A stretch of DNA of 64,000 bases, from NCBI GenBank assembly GCA_033763655.1, contig JANRKD010000026.1:62001-126000 (forward strand), read 5' to 3'. The notes under the pieces were generated by a model. The model was not told where the DNA came from and made no database searches. It worked only from the letters and a program-made list of their open reading frames with translations. Below are positions 36,999 through 45,569 of this stretch, piece after piece. A program made the position numbers and the translations under genes. Position 1 is the first letter of the stretch. Every line of letters starts with the position of its first letter. The stretch is from QFOX01 sp033763655. Lineage in GTDB: Bacteria; Pseudomonadota; Alphaproteobacteria; Rickettsiales; UBA3002.

Positions 36999-37181
36999 AG
37001 GGCCTAAAAATCCTTTTCCTCAGCTTTTACTATAGCATTTCGCCGCGCGCGTAGGATGACAGTTCTGTGACATTTTCCGGCCACCCCGGCATGGCCCGGC
37101 AATAGCCAAGAATAATGATTAATATCAATTGATTAGCTTGGTCGCTCCCCCTAATCGCCTGCTTCCCGGGCAACCGCTCTC

Positions 37182-37247
37182 TGCCTTGTCATGACGGCAT
37201 CCGTCTTTTTGAAGCAAGGCAGACCCTGCAACAAGTGCGGGGTGACA
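37182..37247 (-). repeat. Two-hairpin dispersed repeat, copy 2 (reversed)
   Basis: On the minus strand: GTGTCACCCCGCA, loop, TGCAGGG, CTGCCTTGCTTCAAAAAGA, GGATGCCGTCATGAC. The first hairpin has changed on both arms (GTC/GAC in copy 1 becomes GCA/TGC), a compensating change; the second hairpin is cut short. Confidence 0.85.
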
Positions 37248-37311
37248 CATAGGGTTAGGGTGACTGAGCTATGATGATAAGTGGGGATGGGGCAGGGCAA
37301 AGAGTGACCCT

Positions 37312-37338
37312 GGAGGCACAATGAATCATTGTGCCCCC
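37312..37338. repeat. GGAGGCACAATGA hairpin of the local terminator family
   Basis: Arms GGAGGCACAATGA / TCATTGTGCCCCC, one mismatch, single-base loop. Followed by TTCG, not a T-run, and not next to the end of any gene. Confidence 0.8.
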
Positions 37339-37385
37339 TTCGCCCTTGCCTCTGCGCTGTTGCCACCGGCCACTTCCCCATCCCG

Positions 37386-37482
37386 TGTCATGCCAGCGCA
37401 GGCTGGCATCCAGCCTCTTTCAGGGAAATCTCTCGGCGCAGACGCGCCGTGATGGATGCCAAATCACGTTTGGCATGACACG
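37386..37482. repeat. TGTCATGCCAGC dispersed palindromic repeat
   Basis: Two hairpins: ATGCCAGC-GCA-GGCTGGCAT and ATGCCAAA-TCACG-TTTGGCAT, bounded by GTGTCATGCC and GGCATGACAC. A part copy in reverse is at 61752-61780. Confidence 0.85.
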
Positions 37483-37533
37483 TGGTGGGGTTGGGGGCTG
37501 TTGGCTGTAGGTTGGGTGTGCAAGCTGTGGTTG

Positions 37534-37640
37534 GGGCTACTCGACTCTCGACTCTAACCGCTCGACTCTAGTCCTCGACTCTTCTCTTGCCGCTTCCCTC
37601 ACCCCGGCCCTCTCCCGCAGGCGGGAGAGGGAGCGACTCC
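37534..37640 (+). repeat. Composite intergenic repeat (GACTCTC boxes + palindrome)
   Basis: CTCGACTCTCGACTCTAACC, further CTCGACTCT copies, TTCTCTTGCCGC, then CCTCACCCCGGCCCTCTCCC mirrored by GCGGGAGAGGG and GCGACTCCCC. Same order of boxes as 32135-32047 on the other strand. A single CTCGACTCT box recurs at about 37802. Confidence 0.85.
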
Positions 37641-37662
37641 CCGTGCTGGCCACCGTCCTCTA

Positions 37663-37790
37663 TTCACTTCCTTTCTTCACTTCCTTCGCTTTCTTTACTT
37701 TCTTTTTCTTTCTCTTTCTTTCTTTCTTTCTTCACTTCCTTCACTGGCTACCGGCTACTGGCTACTGACTACTGGCTACTGGCTACCGGC
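37663..37790 (+). repeat. Pyrimidine tract (CTTTC runs) followed by TGGCTAC repeats
   Basis: About 80 bases nearly all C/T on this strand, including several TTTC units in a row near 37708-37731, then repeated TGGCTAC/CGGCTAC heptamers to 37790. The same heptamers end each 112-bp unit at 31.7 kb. Slippage-prone and able to form unusual DNA structure. Confidence 0.85.
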
Positions 37791-37824
37791 AACTCCTTTT
37801 ACCGCTCGACTCTAAATCCACCTC

Positions 37825-38811
37825 TTAAAGCTCACTCGTCACGGGCCGTTCGAGCAGGCGCTCAATCGCGCTGGCGACGGGCACATGGCCGCCGAGCACA
37901 TCGTGCACAGCAAAGGCAATCGGCATCGCCACCCCAAGTTTTCGTGCCAGTTGGCTGACCGATTCCGCCGTCGCCACCCCTTCGGTAAGCCCCGCATTGC
38001 GGGTCGCCGCCCCACGCCCGATGGCCACACCGAGGGCATAATTGCGCGATTTGCCGCTGGTGCAGGTCAGCAGCATATCACCGATGCCAGACAGCCCCAT
38101 CAGCGTTGCATCGTCGCCGCCCTTGGCCTTAGCCAGCCGCGCGATTTCGACCACACCACGGGTGATGAGTGCGGAGCGCGCATTCTCGCCCAGCCCGCGC
38201 CCTTCGACAATACCTGCCGCAATCGCCAGCACATTTTTCACCGCGCCACCGATCTGGGTGCCAATCGGGTCTTCGTTCACATACAGCCGGAAATATTTCC
38301 CGCCGAGGGCGAAGGTGATGGTATCGGCCAGATGGGTCTGATGCAGCGCCAGCGTGGTCGCGGTCGGCAGGCCTTGCGCCGCCTCACGCGCGAAGTTCGG
38401 GCCCGAGAGAATTGCATAGGGGTTATAGGGCAGGATGGATTGCAGCACCTCGCTCATCAGCATCAGCGAGCCGCGCTCGATGCCCTTGGTGGCGATGATA
38501 ATCGGCACGTTCGAGGGCACGGTATCCGACAGCGAAATCGCCACCGTGCGCAGCGATTGCGCGGGGATGGTGACGACCAGCATGTCGCACTCGGCGATAA
38601 AATCGGTTCTGTCGGTCACTTCAATCGCCGGGTCGATGAATTGATCGGGCAGGTATTGCGCATTTTCGCGACGCTGGCGGATGGAATCAATCACCTGCGC
38701 GTTACGTGTCCACAGCATGGCCTTACTGCCAGCACGGTTAGCCAGAATTGCCAACGCCGTGCCCCACGCCCCCGCGCCGATAATGCCGACCTGTGGGGTT
38801 TCCGTGCTCAC
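37825..38811 (-). CDS. gpsA: Glycerol-3-phosphate dehydrogenase [NAD(P)+]
   Basis: Makes sn-glycerol-3-phosphate for phospholipids; cytosolic. 328 residues. NAD-binding GIIGAGAWGTALA near 9-21, ATKGIERG, LSGPNFAREAAQG, the catalytic Lys in GAVKNVLAIAAG, and GLSGIGDMLLTCTS. The GTG start overlaps the ileS stop by one base (TAGTG), so translation is coupled. It supplies the substrate of PlsY, encoded at the far end of the window. Confidence 0.96.
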   Translation of the reverse strand: MSTETPQVGIIGAGAWGTALAILANRAGSKAMLWTRNAQVIDSIRQRRENAQYLPDQFIDPAIEVTDRTDFIAECDMLVVTIPAQSLRTVAISLSDTVPSNVPIIIATKGIERGSLMLMSEVLQSILPYNPYAILSGPNFAREAAQGLPTATTLALHQTHLADTITFALGGKYFRLYVNEDPIGTQIGGAVKNVLAIAAGIVEGRGLGENARSALITRGVVEIARLAKAKGGDDATLMGLSGIGDMLLTCTSGKSRNYALGVAIGRGAATRNAGLTEGVATAESVSQLARKLGVAMPIAFAVHDVLGGHVPVASAIERLLERPVTSEL

Positions 38812-41800
38812 TACGCCACCTTGCTCAGGCCGATGACGAACTGCGCGCCATCGAGCTCCTGTTTCACTTGCATCTGCGCGCTGGCACTGCCCTCACCCAG
38901 CGACACAGCAAGCGTTTGCGCGCGGATATAATCGCCGTGTGCGGCAATCGCGGTTTGAAAATCTGCCGGCACGTCGAGCGCCAGCGTAATGCGATCGCCG
39001 ACATTGAGGCCGGAATCTTTCCGTGCCTGCTGAATCATCCGCACCAGATCCCGCGCGCGGCCCTCGGCCTCAAGTTCCGGAGTGATGGTGAGGTCGAGGA
39101 TGACGAGCGCATCGTTGGTAGAAAGCGGTGCGGCTGAGTTTTTGTATTCAGGCTTCGGCTCGAGCAAAATCGTGTATTCACCCGCCAACAAGACTTCATC
39201 TGCAACAACTACATCACCATTAGCTTTACGCGACCACTCACCTTTTTTGGAGGCTGGAAGTATTTGCTTCATTTTTTCAGGCAGTCGCTTTCCAAGAACC
39301 TGCGAGTTGATTTGCAGTCTCACGCTCGCATAATCATCGAACGATCCGCCAGTACGAAATTCTTTTGCATTCACTTCCTCACAAATGATACTCGAGAACG
39401 TTCCTGCAACCTGCGGTGTAACATTGACAACACGCACTACGTTGTTACCTGCCAGCGTAAGCGATGCGAGCGGCTGGCGATTGCGGATATTTTGCTTGTT
39501 ACGAATGGCCGAAGCGGCATTACAAATATCCTGCACCCAATCCATATCGGTGACCAATTCGGCAGCACTATCGATCCCCCCCACATCCGGAAAATCCTGC
39601 AAATGAACGCTGGTCGCATCACCGTTCAACCCGCGATAAATGGCTTCTGCGGTAAACGGCAGCAACGGCGCAGATGCAAGACACATCAGCTCCAGCACCG
39701 TGAACAGCGTGTCATAGGCGGCCTGTTTATCCACCGTCATACCTTCGCCCCAGAAACGCGGGCGACTGCGGCGGATATACCAGTTATTGAGCACATCGAA
39801 AAACTGGGTAATCGCCTCCGTCGCGCCGGGTGTGTCGTAGGCGTCCATACTCGCTTCCACCTGCAGCACCGCCGCTTTCGCCTTGGCCAGAATGTAGCGG
39901 TCGAGCATGTTCGTGAGCCCGTCATCCCGGGCCCTTTCTTGTCCCGGGATCTCCTGATGATTGGCGTCGCGCTCGCTGCGGGAGATCCCGGGACGAGCCC
40001 GGGATGACAGCAAATTCTTCGCTTTCACCCCATCCGCATTGGCATAGAGCGTGAAGAAGTTGAACGCGCTCCACATCGGCTTGATGTTCAGACGCACCAC
40101 GTCGCGGATGAATTTGCCGTCCGGGTCTACCCCCAAATCGCTGCCGCGCATGACGGGCGAACTGAGCATCATCCAGCGCAGCGCATCGGCGCCATAGGCA
40201 TCCATCACCTCTTTTGGGTCGCGGTAGTTTTTGAGGCGTTTGCTGTATTTCAGGCCGGTTTCCTCGTCGATCACCACGCCGTGGCAGATGCAGTTTTTGA
40301 ATGGCGCTTTGCCAAACAGCGCCGCTGAAAGCACCTGCAGTGTGTAGAACCAGCCGCGCGTTTGGGCGATATATTCGGTGATGAAATCGGCGGGAAAATT
40401 CTCCTCGAACCACTCCTTGTTTTCAAACGGGTAATGCACCTGCGCATACGGCATCGAGCCGGATTCAAACCAGCAATCGAATACATCCTCGATGCGGTGG
40501 TAATCCTCTCCATCAATTTTTAGCACCACCTTGTCGATATAGGGCCGGTGTAAATCGGGTACGCTTACGCCACTGAGTTTTTCGATTTCGGCGATGGAGC
40601 CGCAGACATGCATTTTACCACTTGCGGATTTCCAGATCGGGATCGGCGTCCCCCAGAAGCGATTGCGCGAAATGCTCCAATCCGGCGCGCTCTCGATGCC
40701 CTTGCCCATCTGCCCTTCGCGCACATGGTCGGGAATCCAGTGAATCGTCTCGTTATTGGCGGCCATGGTGGCTTTGATTTTTTGCACATTGACATACCAG
40801 CTGCTCATTGCGCGGTAGATCAGCGGCGTATCCGTGCGCCAGCAATGCGGGTAATTATGCTTATAGGGTTCGTCTTTCAGCAACGCGCCGTTGGCCTTCA
40901 GCCAGCGCAGGATACGCATGTTGGCCAGGCCGTATTTCACCACATCCTTCGCCGAAATATGCTGGGCTTTATCTTCCTCGCTCACCACAATATCCGCTTC
41001 CGCAATCCGCGTATCGGGCACGACAACAAGGCCAGCCAACGAAAGCACTTTGCCTTTGCTCCCTCCCTGAGGGGGGAAGCAGTCCCAAGCAATATCGTAA
41101 ATTTCGGCGGTGAAGCGGCCTTTTTCATCGACGGGAACAATGACTTCGATGCCATTCTTTGCGCAGCAGGCCTGATCCACCTCACCGAACCCCGGGGCCA
41201 TATGGACAATGCCGGTGCCATCACCATCGGTGACGAAATCGGAGCCGTCCAGCACGCGGAACGCGTTGGGCGTGTCGGCAAAATACGGGAAGAGCGGTTC
41301 GTAGGTGAGGTTGAGGAGGTCTTTTGGCTTGTGATATTCTACCAAAATATAACCCTGCGATTTTTCTTTCGAATCTTTTACGATCTCTTCATAGGTTCTA
41401 CCATTGACCCAGCCACCCCCAACATCTTCAGCTTGCGGGAATAATTTTTTCAGCCCAGTCAGGGAGCCAAACAGACAATCACCCTCTGGTGTAAAAAGTT
41501 CACCATAAGTCAATTGAGGATTAATTGCCAACGCAAGGTTACTCGGCAATGTCCACGGTGTCGTCGTCCACGCAACAAGATAATAATTCTTAGCTGGCGT
41601 AGCGCCCTTAGGCTTCTCCTTCAACCTGAACTTCACATACGCCGCTTTGTCTTCGCGTTCGCGGGTGGCGTTGTCGATGCGGGTTTCAAAATTGCTGACC
41701 GGGGTTTCCGCCGCCCAGCTATAGGGCATGACCCGCATGGATTCATAAATCAGCCCCTTTTCGTGGAGCTGCTTGAAGGCCCACAGGCAGGATTCCATGA

Positions 41801-42302
41801 AGTTTTTATCCATGGTTTTGTAGTCGTTCCTGAAATCCACCCAGCGACCCTGACGGGTGACGTAATACTCCCACTCCGCCGTGTATTTCATGACGCTGGT
41901 GCGGCAATATTCGTTGAATGTGTCGATGCCGTAACCGGCAATCGCCGCGCGCCCGCTGATGCCCAGTTCTTTCTCCGCCCCCATTTCGGCGGGCAGCCCG
42001 TGGCAATCCCAGCCGAAGCGGCGCTCGACACGCTTGCCTTTCATGGTCTGATAGCGCGCGATGGTGTCTTTCACATAGCCGGTGAGCAGGTGGCCGTAAT
42101 GCGGCAGGCCGTTGGCAAACGGCGGGCCGTCATAGAACACATAGGCGTTGCTGCTGCCATCGGCCTTTTTCTCGGGGCGGCGGGCCACCGATTGCTCGAA
42201 AGTTTTATCCGTGCGCCACACGGAAAGAACCCCCTCCTCCAGCGCGGCAAAGTTTGGATTGGCATCAATTTCAGGGTAAAATTTCGTGGTCATGGCGCTC
42301 AT
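38811..42302 (-). CDS. ileS: Isoleucyl-tRNA synthetase, type 2 (eukaryote-like)
   Basis: Charges tRNA-Ile and edits valine. 1163 residues from ATG 42302 (another ATG at 42293; a TTG at 42362 is unlikely). The HIGH motif is HYGH at 68-71 (GLPHYGHLLTGYVKD), typical of type 2 enzymes, which are often mupirocin-resistant. The KMSKS loop reads KYSKR at 685-689 followed by LKNYRDP; Tyr in place of Met is unusual. Residues ~765-794 are coded by a palindromic repeat (39921-40008) lodged in frame between the catalytic core and the anticodon-binding domain. The long C-terminal domain fits type 2. gpsA follows with a one-base overlap. Confidence 0.96.
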   Translation of the reverse strand: MSAMTTKFYPEIDANPNFAALEEGVLSVWRTDKTFEQSVARRPEKKADGSSNAYVFYDGPPFANGLPHYGHLLTGYVKDTIARYQTMKGKRVERRFGWDCHGLPAEMGAEKELGISGRAAIAGYGIDTFNEYCRTSVMKYTAEWEYYVTRQGRWVDFRNDYKTMDKNFMESCLWAFKQLHEKGLIYESMRVMPYSWAAETPVSNFETRIDNATREREDKAAYVKFRLKEKPKGATPAKNYYLVAWTTTPWTLPSNLALAINPQLTYGELFTPEGDCLFGSLTGLKKLFPQAEDVGGGWVNGRTYEEIVKDSKEKSQGYILVEYHKPKDLLNLTYEPLFPYFADTPNAFRVLDGSDFVTDGDGTGIVHMAPGFGEVDQACCAKNGIEVIVPVDEKGRFTAEIYDIAWDCFPPQGGSKGKVLSLAGLVVVPDTRIAEADIVVSEEDKAQHISAKDVVKYGLANMRILRWLKANGALLKDEPYKHNYPHCWRTDTPLIYRAMSSWYVNVQKIKATMAANNETIHWIPDHVREGQMGKGIESAPDWSISRNRFWGTPIPIWKSASGKMHVCGSIAEIEKLSGVSVPDLHRPYIDKVVLKIDGEDYHRIEDVFDCWFESGSMPYAQVHYPFENKEWFEENFPADFITEYIAQTRGWFYTLQVLSAALFGKAPFKNCICHGVVIDEETGLKYSKRLKNYRDPKEVMDAYGADALRWMMLSSPVMRGSDLGVDPDGKFIRDVVRLNIKPMWSAFNFFTLYANADGVKAKNLLSSRARPGISRSERDANHQEIPGQERARDDGLTNMLDRYILAKAKAAVLQVEASMDAYDTPGATEAITQFFDVLNNWYIRRSRPRFWGEGMTVDKQAAYDTLFTVLELMCLASAPLLPFTAEAIYRGLNGDATSVHLQDFPDVGGIDSAAELVTDMDWVQDICNAASAIRNKQNIRNRQPLASLTLAGNNVVRVVNVTPQVAGTFSSIICEEVNAKEFRTGGSFDDYASVRLQINSQVLGKRLPEKMKQILPASKKGEWSRKANGDVVVADEVLLAGEYTILLEPKPEYKNSAAPLSTNDALVILDLTITPELEAEGRARDLVRMIQQARKDSGLNVGDRITLALDVPADFQTAIAAHGDYIRAQTLAVSLGEGSASAQMQVKQELDGAQFVIGLSKVA
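39921..40008. repeat. GTCATCCCGGG palindromic repeat inside ileS, in frame
   Basis: 88 bp bounded by GTCATCCCGGG and CCCGGGATGAC, with inner arms TTGTCCCGGGATCTCC and GGAGATCCCGGGACGAG. It codes for about 30 residues of ileS (including SSRARPGISRS and QEIPGQERARDDG) without a stop or frame change. A sister copy is at 63331-63428. Confidence 0.93.
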
Positions 42303-42523
42303 CAGCAATTCGGTGAGCCTGCGTTCTAGCCAAGCCCGACACAAAAATCCAGCATTGCGCAACTAATGGAGAGTATTTGCTTTTATTGCACGAACTGCGT
42401 ATAGCAACAGCACCACAGGACTGAGCAGCAAATCGGCACATGCCGTGATGAATCGCAAGGTCGCCATACAACTTCAGGTTTAACAAAATCGCGCAAAAGT
42501 TGCAAGCGCGAAAGGGCATCACG

Positions 42524-42964
42524 ATGATGGAGCACCGCTTATCCGAGCGTTTGACCCGCTACTGGGATACGCTGCGCAAAGACCTCCCGATGCCGCATTT
42601 CAGCCATTTTAACGCTTCGGCGATTGACGATATCTGGCAGCAATGCCTGCTGTTTACGGTAGCACCGGAGGTTGAGAACCAACCTTACGCACTCAGCTTC
42701 TACCAGATTGGCGAGGGCCTGCGCGGCCTTTATGGCAGCGACATGCTGGGCCGCAACTTCAACAGCACCCAACGCCATTTTCAGGGCGCGGCGATTGTCC
42801 GCCGGGTCGGGGAGGTGATTGCCAACCCGTCCCCGGTCAACGATATGGGGCAATTTGTCAACACGCGCAGCCATGTGGTGAAATACCGTTCCTGCCTGCT
42901 GCCGTTTGGGCACGACAAACAGGTGAGTCATGTGATAACCGGCCTTAGCTGGCGCGAATTTTAG
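42524..42964 (+). CDS. PAS-domain protein of the PAS_5 type
   Basis: 146 residues from ATG 42524 (ATG 42527 also in frame). One small sensor-like domain: LPMPHFSHFNASAIDDIW, then LSFYQIGEGLRGLYGSDMLG and RSCLLPFG. These blocks match the short stand-alone PAS_5 proteins common in alphaproteobacteria (with the typical late YRSCLLPF). No output domain. Divergent from ileS, 18 bp before metC. Confidence 0.8.
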   Translation: MMEHRLSERLTRYWDTLRKDLPMPHFSHFNASAIDDIWQQCLLFTVAPEVENQPYALSFYQIGEGLRGLYGSDMLGRNFNSTQRHFQGAAIVRRVGEVIANPSPVNDMGQFVNTRSHVVKYRSCLLPFGHDKQVSHVITGLSWREF

Positions 42965-42982
42965 AGCATTCAAGGAGTCCTT

Positions 42983-44179
42983 ATGAGCCGACACGACACG
43001 ACCGAACTCGACACCCAACTGGTCTATCTCGGGCGCGACCCGAAACGCGATTGCGGATCGGTCAACCCGCCCGTCCACCGCACCAGCACGGTGATTTTCC
43101 CGGATTACGACACGTTCCGCGACTATGAGCTGGGCAAAAACACCCATCGCGGCTATGGCCGTTACGGCTCGCCCACCACCGACGGGCTGGAGGAGGCGCT
43201 GGTCGCGCTCGAAGGCGCGGATCACGCCATCATCACCGCTTCCGGGCTGGCGGCAATTACCACCTCACTGCTCGCTTTCCTCAATGCAGGCGACCATGTG
43301 CTCATCCCCGATTCGATTTACAGCTCGGCACGCCTCTTCGTGAAAAAAGAGCTGGTGCGTTTCGGCATCGACGTGCAATTCTACGAGCCGACCATCGGCG
43401 CGGGCATCGCGGCGCTGATGAAGCCCAACACCAAAGTCGTCTATTGCGAAAGCCCCGGCTCCAATACCTTCGAGATGCAGGACATCCCCGCCATCGCCAA
43501 AGCGGCGCATGCGGGCGGCGCGATTGTCATCGCCGACAATACCTGGGCAACCCCGCTGCTGCTCAAGCCATTTGACCTCGGGGTTGATATTTCCATCCAT
43601 TCGGCGACAAAATATATCGGCGGCCATTCCGATCTGGTGATGGGGGCTGTGACCTGCAAAGCGGCGCATTACCCGACGCTCAACCGCGCACACCGTAACT
43701 TTGGCGCCATCTCAAGCGGCGACAATGCCTACCTCGCCCTGCGCGGCCTGCGCACCATCGCCGTGCGTCTGAAGCAGCACGAGGCGCATGCGCTGGAAGT
43801 GGCCAAATGGCTGCAAACCGTGCCTGAGGTCAAGCGCGTGCTGTTCCCCGCCCTGCCCGGCGACCCCGGCCACGCCCTCTGGAAGCGCGACATGACGGGC
43901 GCTTCCGGCCTGTTTGCGATTGAGCTAAAACAGGCGAGCGACGCGGCACTCAGCGCCATGCTCGACCATCTGAAACATTTCGGCATGGGCTTTAGCTGGG
44001 GTGGGTTTGAATCGCTGGTGATTGCCTACCAGCCTTACAAAATGCGCGAGGTGACCAAGGTCGATAAGGACGCCACCTATTTGCGTCTGCATATCGGTCT
44101 GGAAGCACCGAAGGACCTCATCGCCGACCTCGATGCAGGCTTCGCACGCTTCAGGAATGCGTTGAAAGCGGCGGCCTAA
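42983..44179 (+). CDS. metC: Cystathionine beta-lyase
   Basis: PLP enzyme that cleaves cystathionine to homocysteine in methionine synthesis. 398 residues. The PLP Lys is Lys210 in SATKYIGGHSD; other motifs are RYGSPTT and IADNTWATP. The sequence GGHSDLVMG and the C-terminal GFSWGGFESL are of the beta-lyase type rather than gamma-synthase. A strong ribosome site (AAGGAG) precedes the ATG. Convergent with fic, with only 10 bp between the stops. Confidence 0.93.
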   Translation: MSRHDTTELDTQLVYLGRDPKRDCGSVNPPVHRTSTVIFPDYDTFRDYELGKNTHRGYGRYGSPTTDGLEEALVALEGADHAIITASGLAAITTSLLAFLNAGDHVLIPDSIYSSARLFVKKELVRFGIDVQFYEPTIGAGIAALMKPNTKVVYCESPGSNTFEMQDIPAIAKAAHAGGAIVIADNTWATPLLLKPFDLGVDISIHSATKYIGGHSDLVMGAVTCKAAHYPTLNRAHRNFGAISSGDNAYLALRGLRTIAVRLKQHEAHALEVAKWLQTVPEVKRVLFPALPGDPGHALWKRDMTGASGLFAIELKQASDAALSAMLDHLKHFGMGFSWGGFESLVIAYQPYKMREVTKVDKDATYLRLHIGLEAPKDLIADLDAGFARFRNALKAAA

Positions 44180-44189
44180 GCTGAATGGA

Positions 44190-45326
44190 TTACACGCGCA
44201 GTAACTTTACCAGCGGCTCAAACGCGTAAAGTGCTGGCCGTCTACCCGACGCCTCCTCGAGAGTTTTGAGCAATTTGTTCTCGATGAGTATTCGCGTGAA
44301 GCGCATGGCAGTAGAAGTTGGAATACCCCCCGTCCCCGTGAATTTATTATTACGGAAATATGGATAGGTAAAAATAAAGTCGAGTGCCTTGATATGCCAA
44401 CGCGTGCCCAGTTTCTCAGCGAACACTGTTTTCATCTCTTCATACAGTCGATTAATGTCTTCCGCGATTTTAAGATTTCGCACCGCTTGCTTTTCCAAGG
44501 TTTCAAGGAAGAACACGCACCACTGCGTCCACAAACCGTCGGCGGACACTTCCTTCATCGAGTCGATATAGGAATCTTTATGCTCTTCAAGATAGCCGCT
44601 TACGTAGAAGTGCGGCGCAGAAATGACGCCCGCCGTCCACAGCATGAGGGTGATGATCATTCGCCCTAGCCGCCCGTTTCCATCCTTAAAGGGGTGGAGT
44701 GCTTCAAACTCAACATGCGCAATTGCAGTTTTCAAGAGTATCTGCGTTTTATCTTCTTCGATATAACGCAATAAATTCTGCATTCCATCGGTTAGTTTTT
44801 CCGGGCTAACGGGCACAAAAAGAACGTTCCGTTTCGTTTTATCGACAACGTAGTTCTGCTCGGTTTTATATTGCCCGGGAGATTTTTCAGCGCCGCGCCC
44901 CAGCGAGAGCAATTTGCCATGCATTGAGCGAATCAGGAAATCAGATATTTTTTTGCCGCGCTCGATTTCATACTGAGCCTCTTTCAGCGTACGTTGGTAC
45001 ATAATGGTTTCAACAACCTCTGCACGCGTGGTGGAAGAGTTCTCATCCGTCTCATCGTGGTCGGCCTCATAGCGCAGAATTTCATCCATCGTACTGACAG
45101 TGCCTTCCATGCGTGACGAGATAATCGCCTCTTGATTCCTCAGCGGCGCTAAGAGAATTTCACTGTTATGCATGTTTTTGAGCATCTGGTCATAGCGCGC
45201 CAATGCCGCCGTTGCTCGTGCAAGCGGGTCGATTATTTTAGCGTAATCCAAACTTTGTGGCGGGAAATCATCGTAATGATAATTTACAGCTTTATCAAAA
45301 TTTAGCTCTGAGCGAGGAATTGCCAT
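44190..45326 (-). CDS. Fic-domain protein (class II AMP-transferase)
   Basis: 378 residues from ATG 45326 (the frame opens at 45395). The active-site motif HPFKDGNGRLGR (211-222) is complete, with His211 and the anion-hole Asn/Gly/Arg. Residues 70-75 (SSRMEG) match the inhibitory helix S-x3-E-G, N-terminal to the Fic core, which defines class II. An N-terminal Fic_N-type region and a C-terminal winged-helix-like part (STAMRFTRILIENKLL) complete the layout. It would transfer AMP to a protein target; target unknown. AT-richer than its neighbours, standing alone, so probably gained by transfer. Confidence 0.93.
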   Translation of the reverse strand: MAIPRSELNFDKAVNYHYDDFPPQSLDYAKIIDPLARATAALARYDQMLKNMHNSEILLAPLRNQEAIISSRMEGTVSTMDEILRYEADHDETDENSSTTRAEVVETIMYQRTLKEAQYEIERGKKISDFLIRSMHGKLLSLGRGAEKSPGQYKTEQNYVVDKTKRNVLFVPVSPEKLTDGMQNLLRYIEEDKTQILLKTAIAHVEFEALHPFKDGNGRLGRMIITLMLWTAGVISAPHFYVSGYLEEHKDSYIDSMKEVSADGLWTQWCVFFLETLEKQAVRNLKIAEDINRLYEEMKTVFAEKLGTRWHIKALDFIFTYPYFRNNKFTGTGGIPTSTAMRFTRILIENKLLKTLEEASGRRPALYAFEPLVKLLRV

Positions 45327-45373
45327 AAAAATAACATGCTGTTTTAATTTGCTTATTATGCTTGAAAGCCAAT

Positions 45374-45392
45374 TTGCTCGAAAAATGAGCAA
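45374..45392. promoter_or_regulatory. Possible operator upstream of fic
   Basis: TTGCTC-GAAAAAT-GAGCAA, a 6-bp inverted repeat 48 bp before the fic start within an AT-rich promoter region. The 243-bp gap 45327-45569 holds no gene; it also has loosely repeated AATCAT...CAAAAACG pieces. Confidence 0.35.
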
Positions 45393-45569
45393 CAAAAAGT
45401 TTTGTCACTCTAATTAGACGCTCAAATCATTTTGTCTATCAAAAAACGCTTTTTCTGATTCTCAAGATATTTTGATGTTCAATCTAAATCATCAAAAACG
45501 ATTGAAATCCAACCCCATCAGGAAAATTGATGTATAGACTAGAATTTTATTAAAGGGTCGTGAAGCGTG

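Larger units (their letters stand above)
36999..37824. other. 826-bp gap filled with repeats; no gene seen
   Basis: Holds, in order: ~180 bp without clear features, probably including the promoter of the minus-strand pair; a two-hairpin repeat (37182-37247, reversed); a GGAGGCACAATGA hairpin (37312-37338); a TGTCATGCCAGC repeat (37386-37482); a composite GACTCTC and palindrome repeat (37534-37640); and a long pyrimidine tract ending in TGGCTAC units (37663-37790). Confidence 0.8.
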
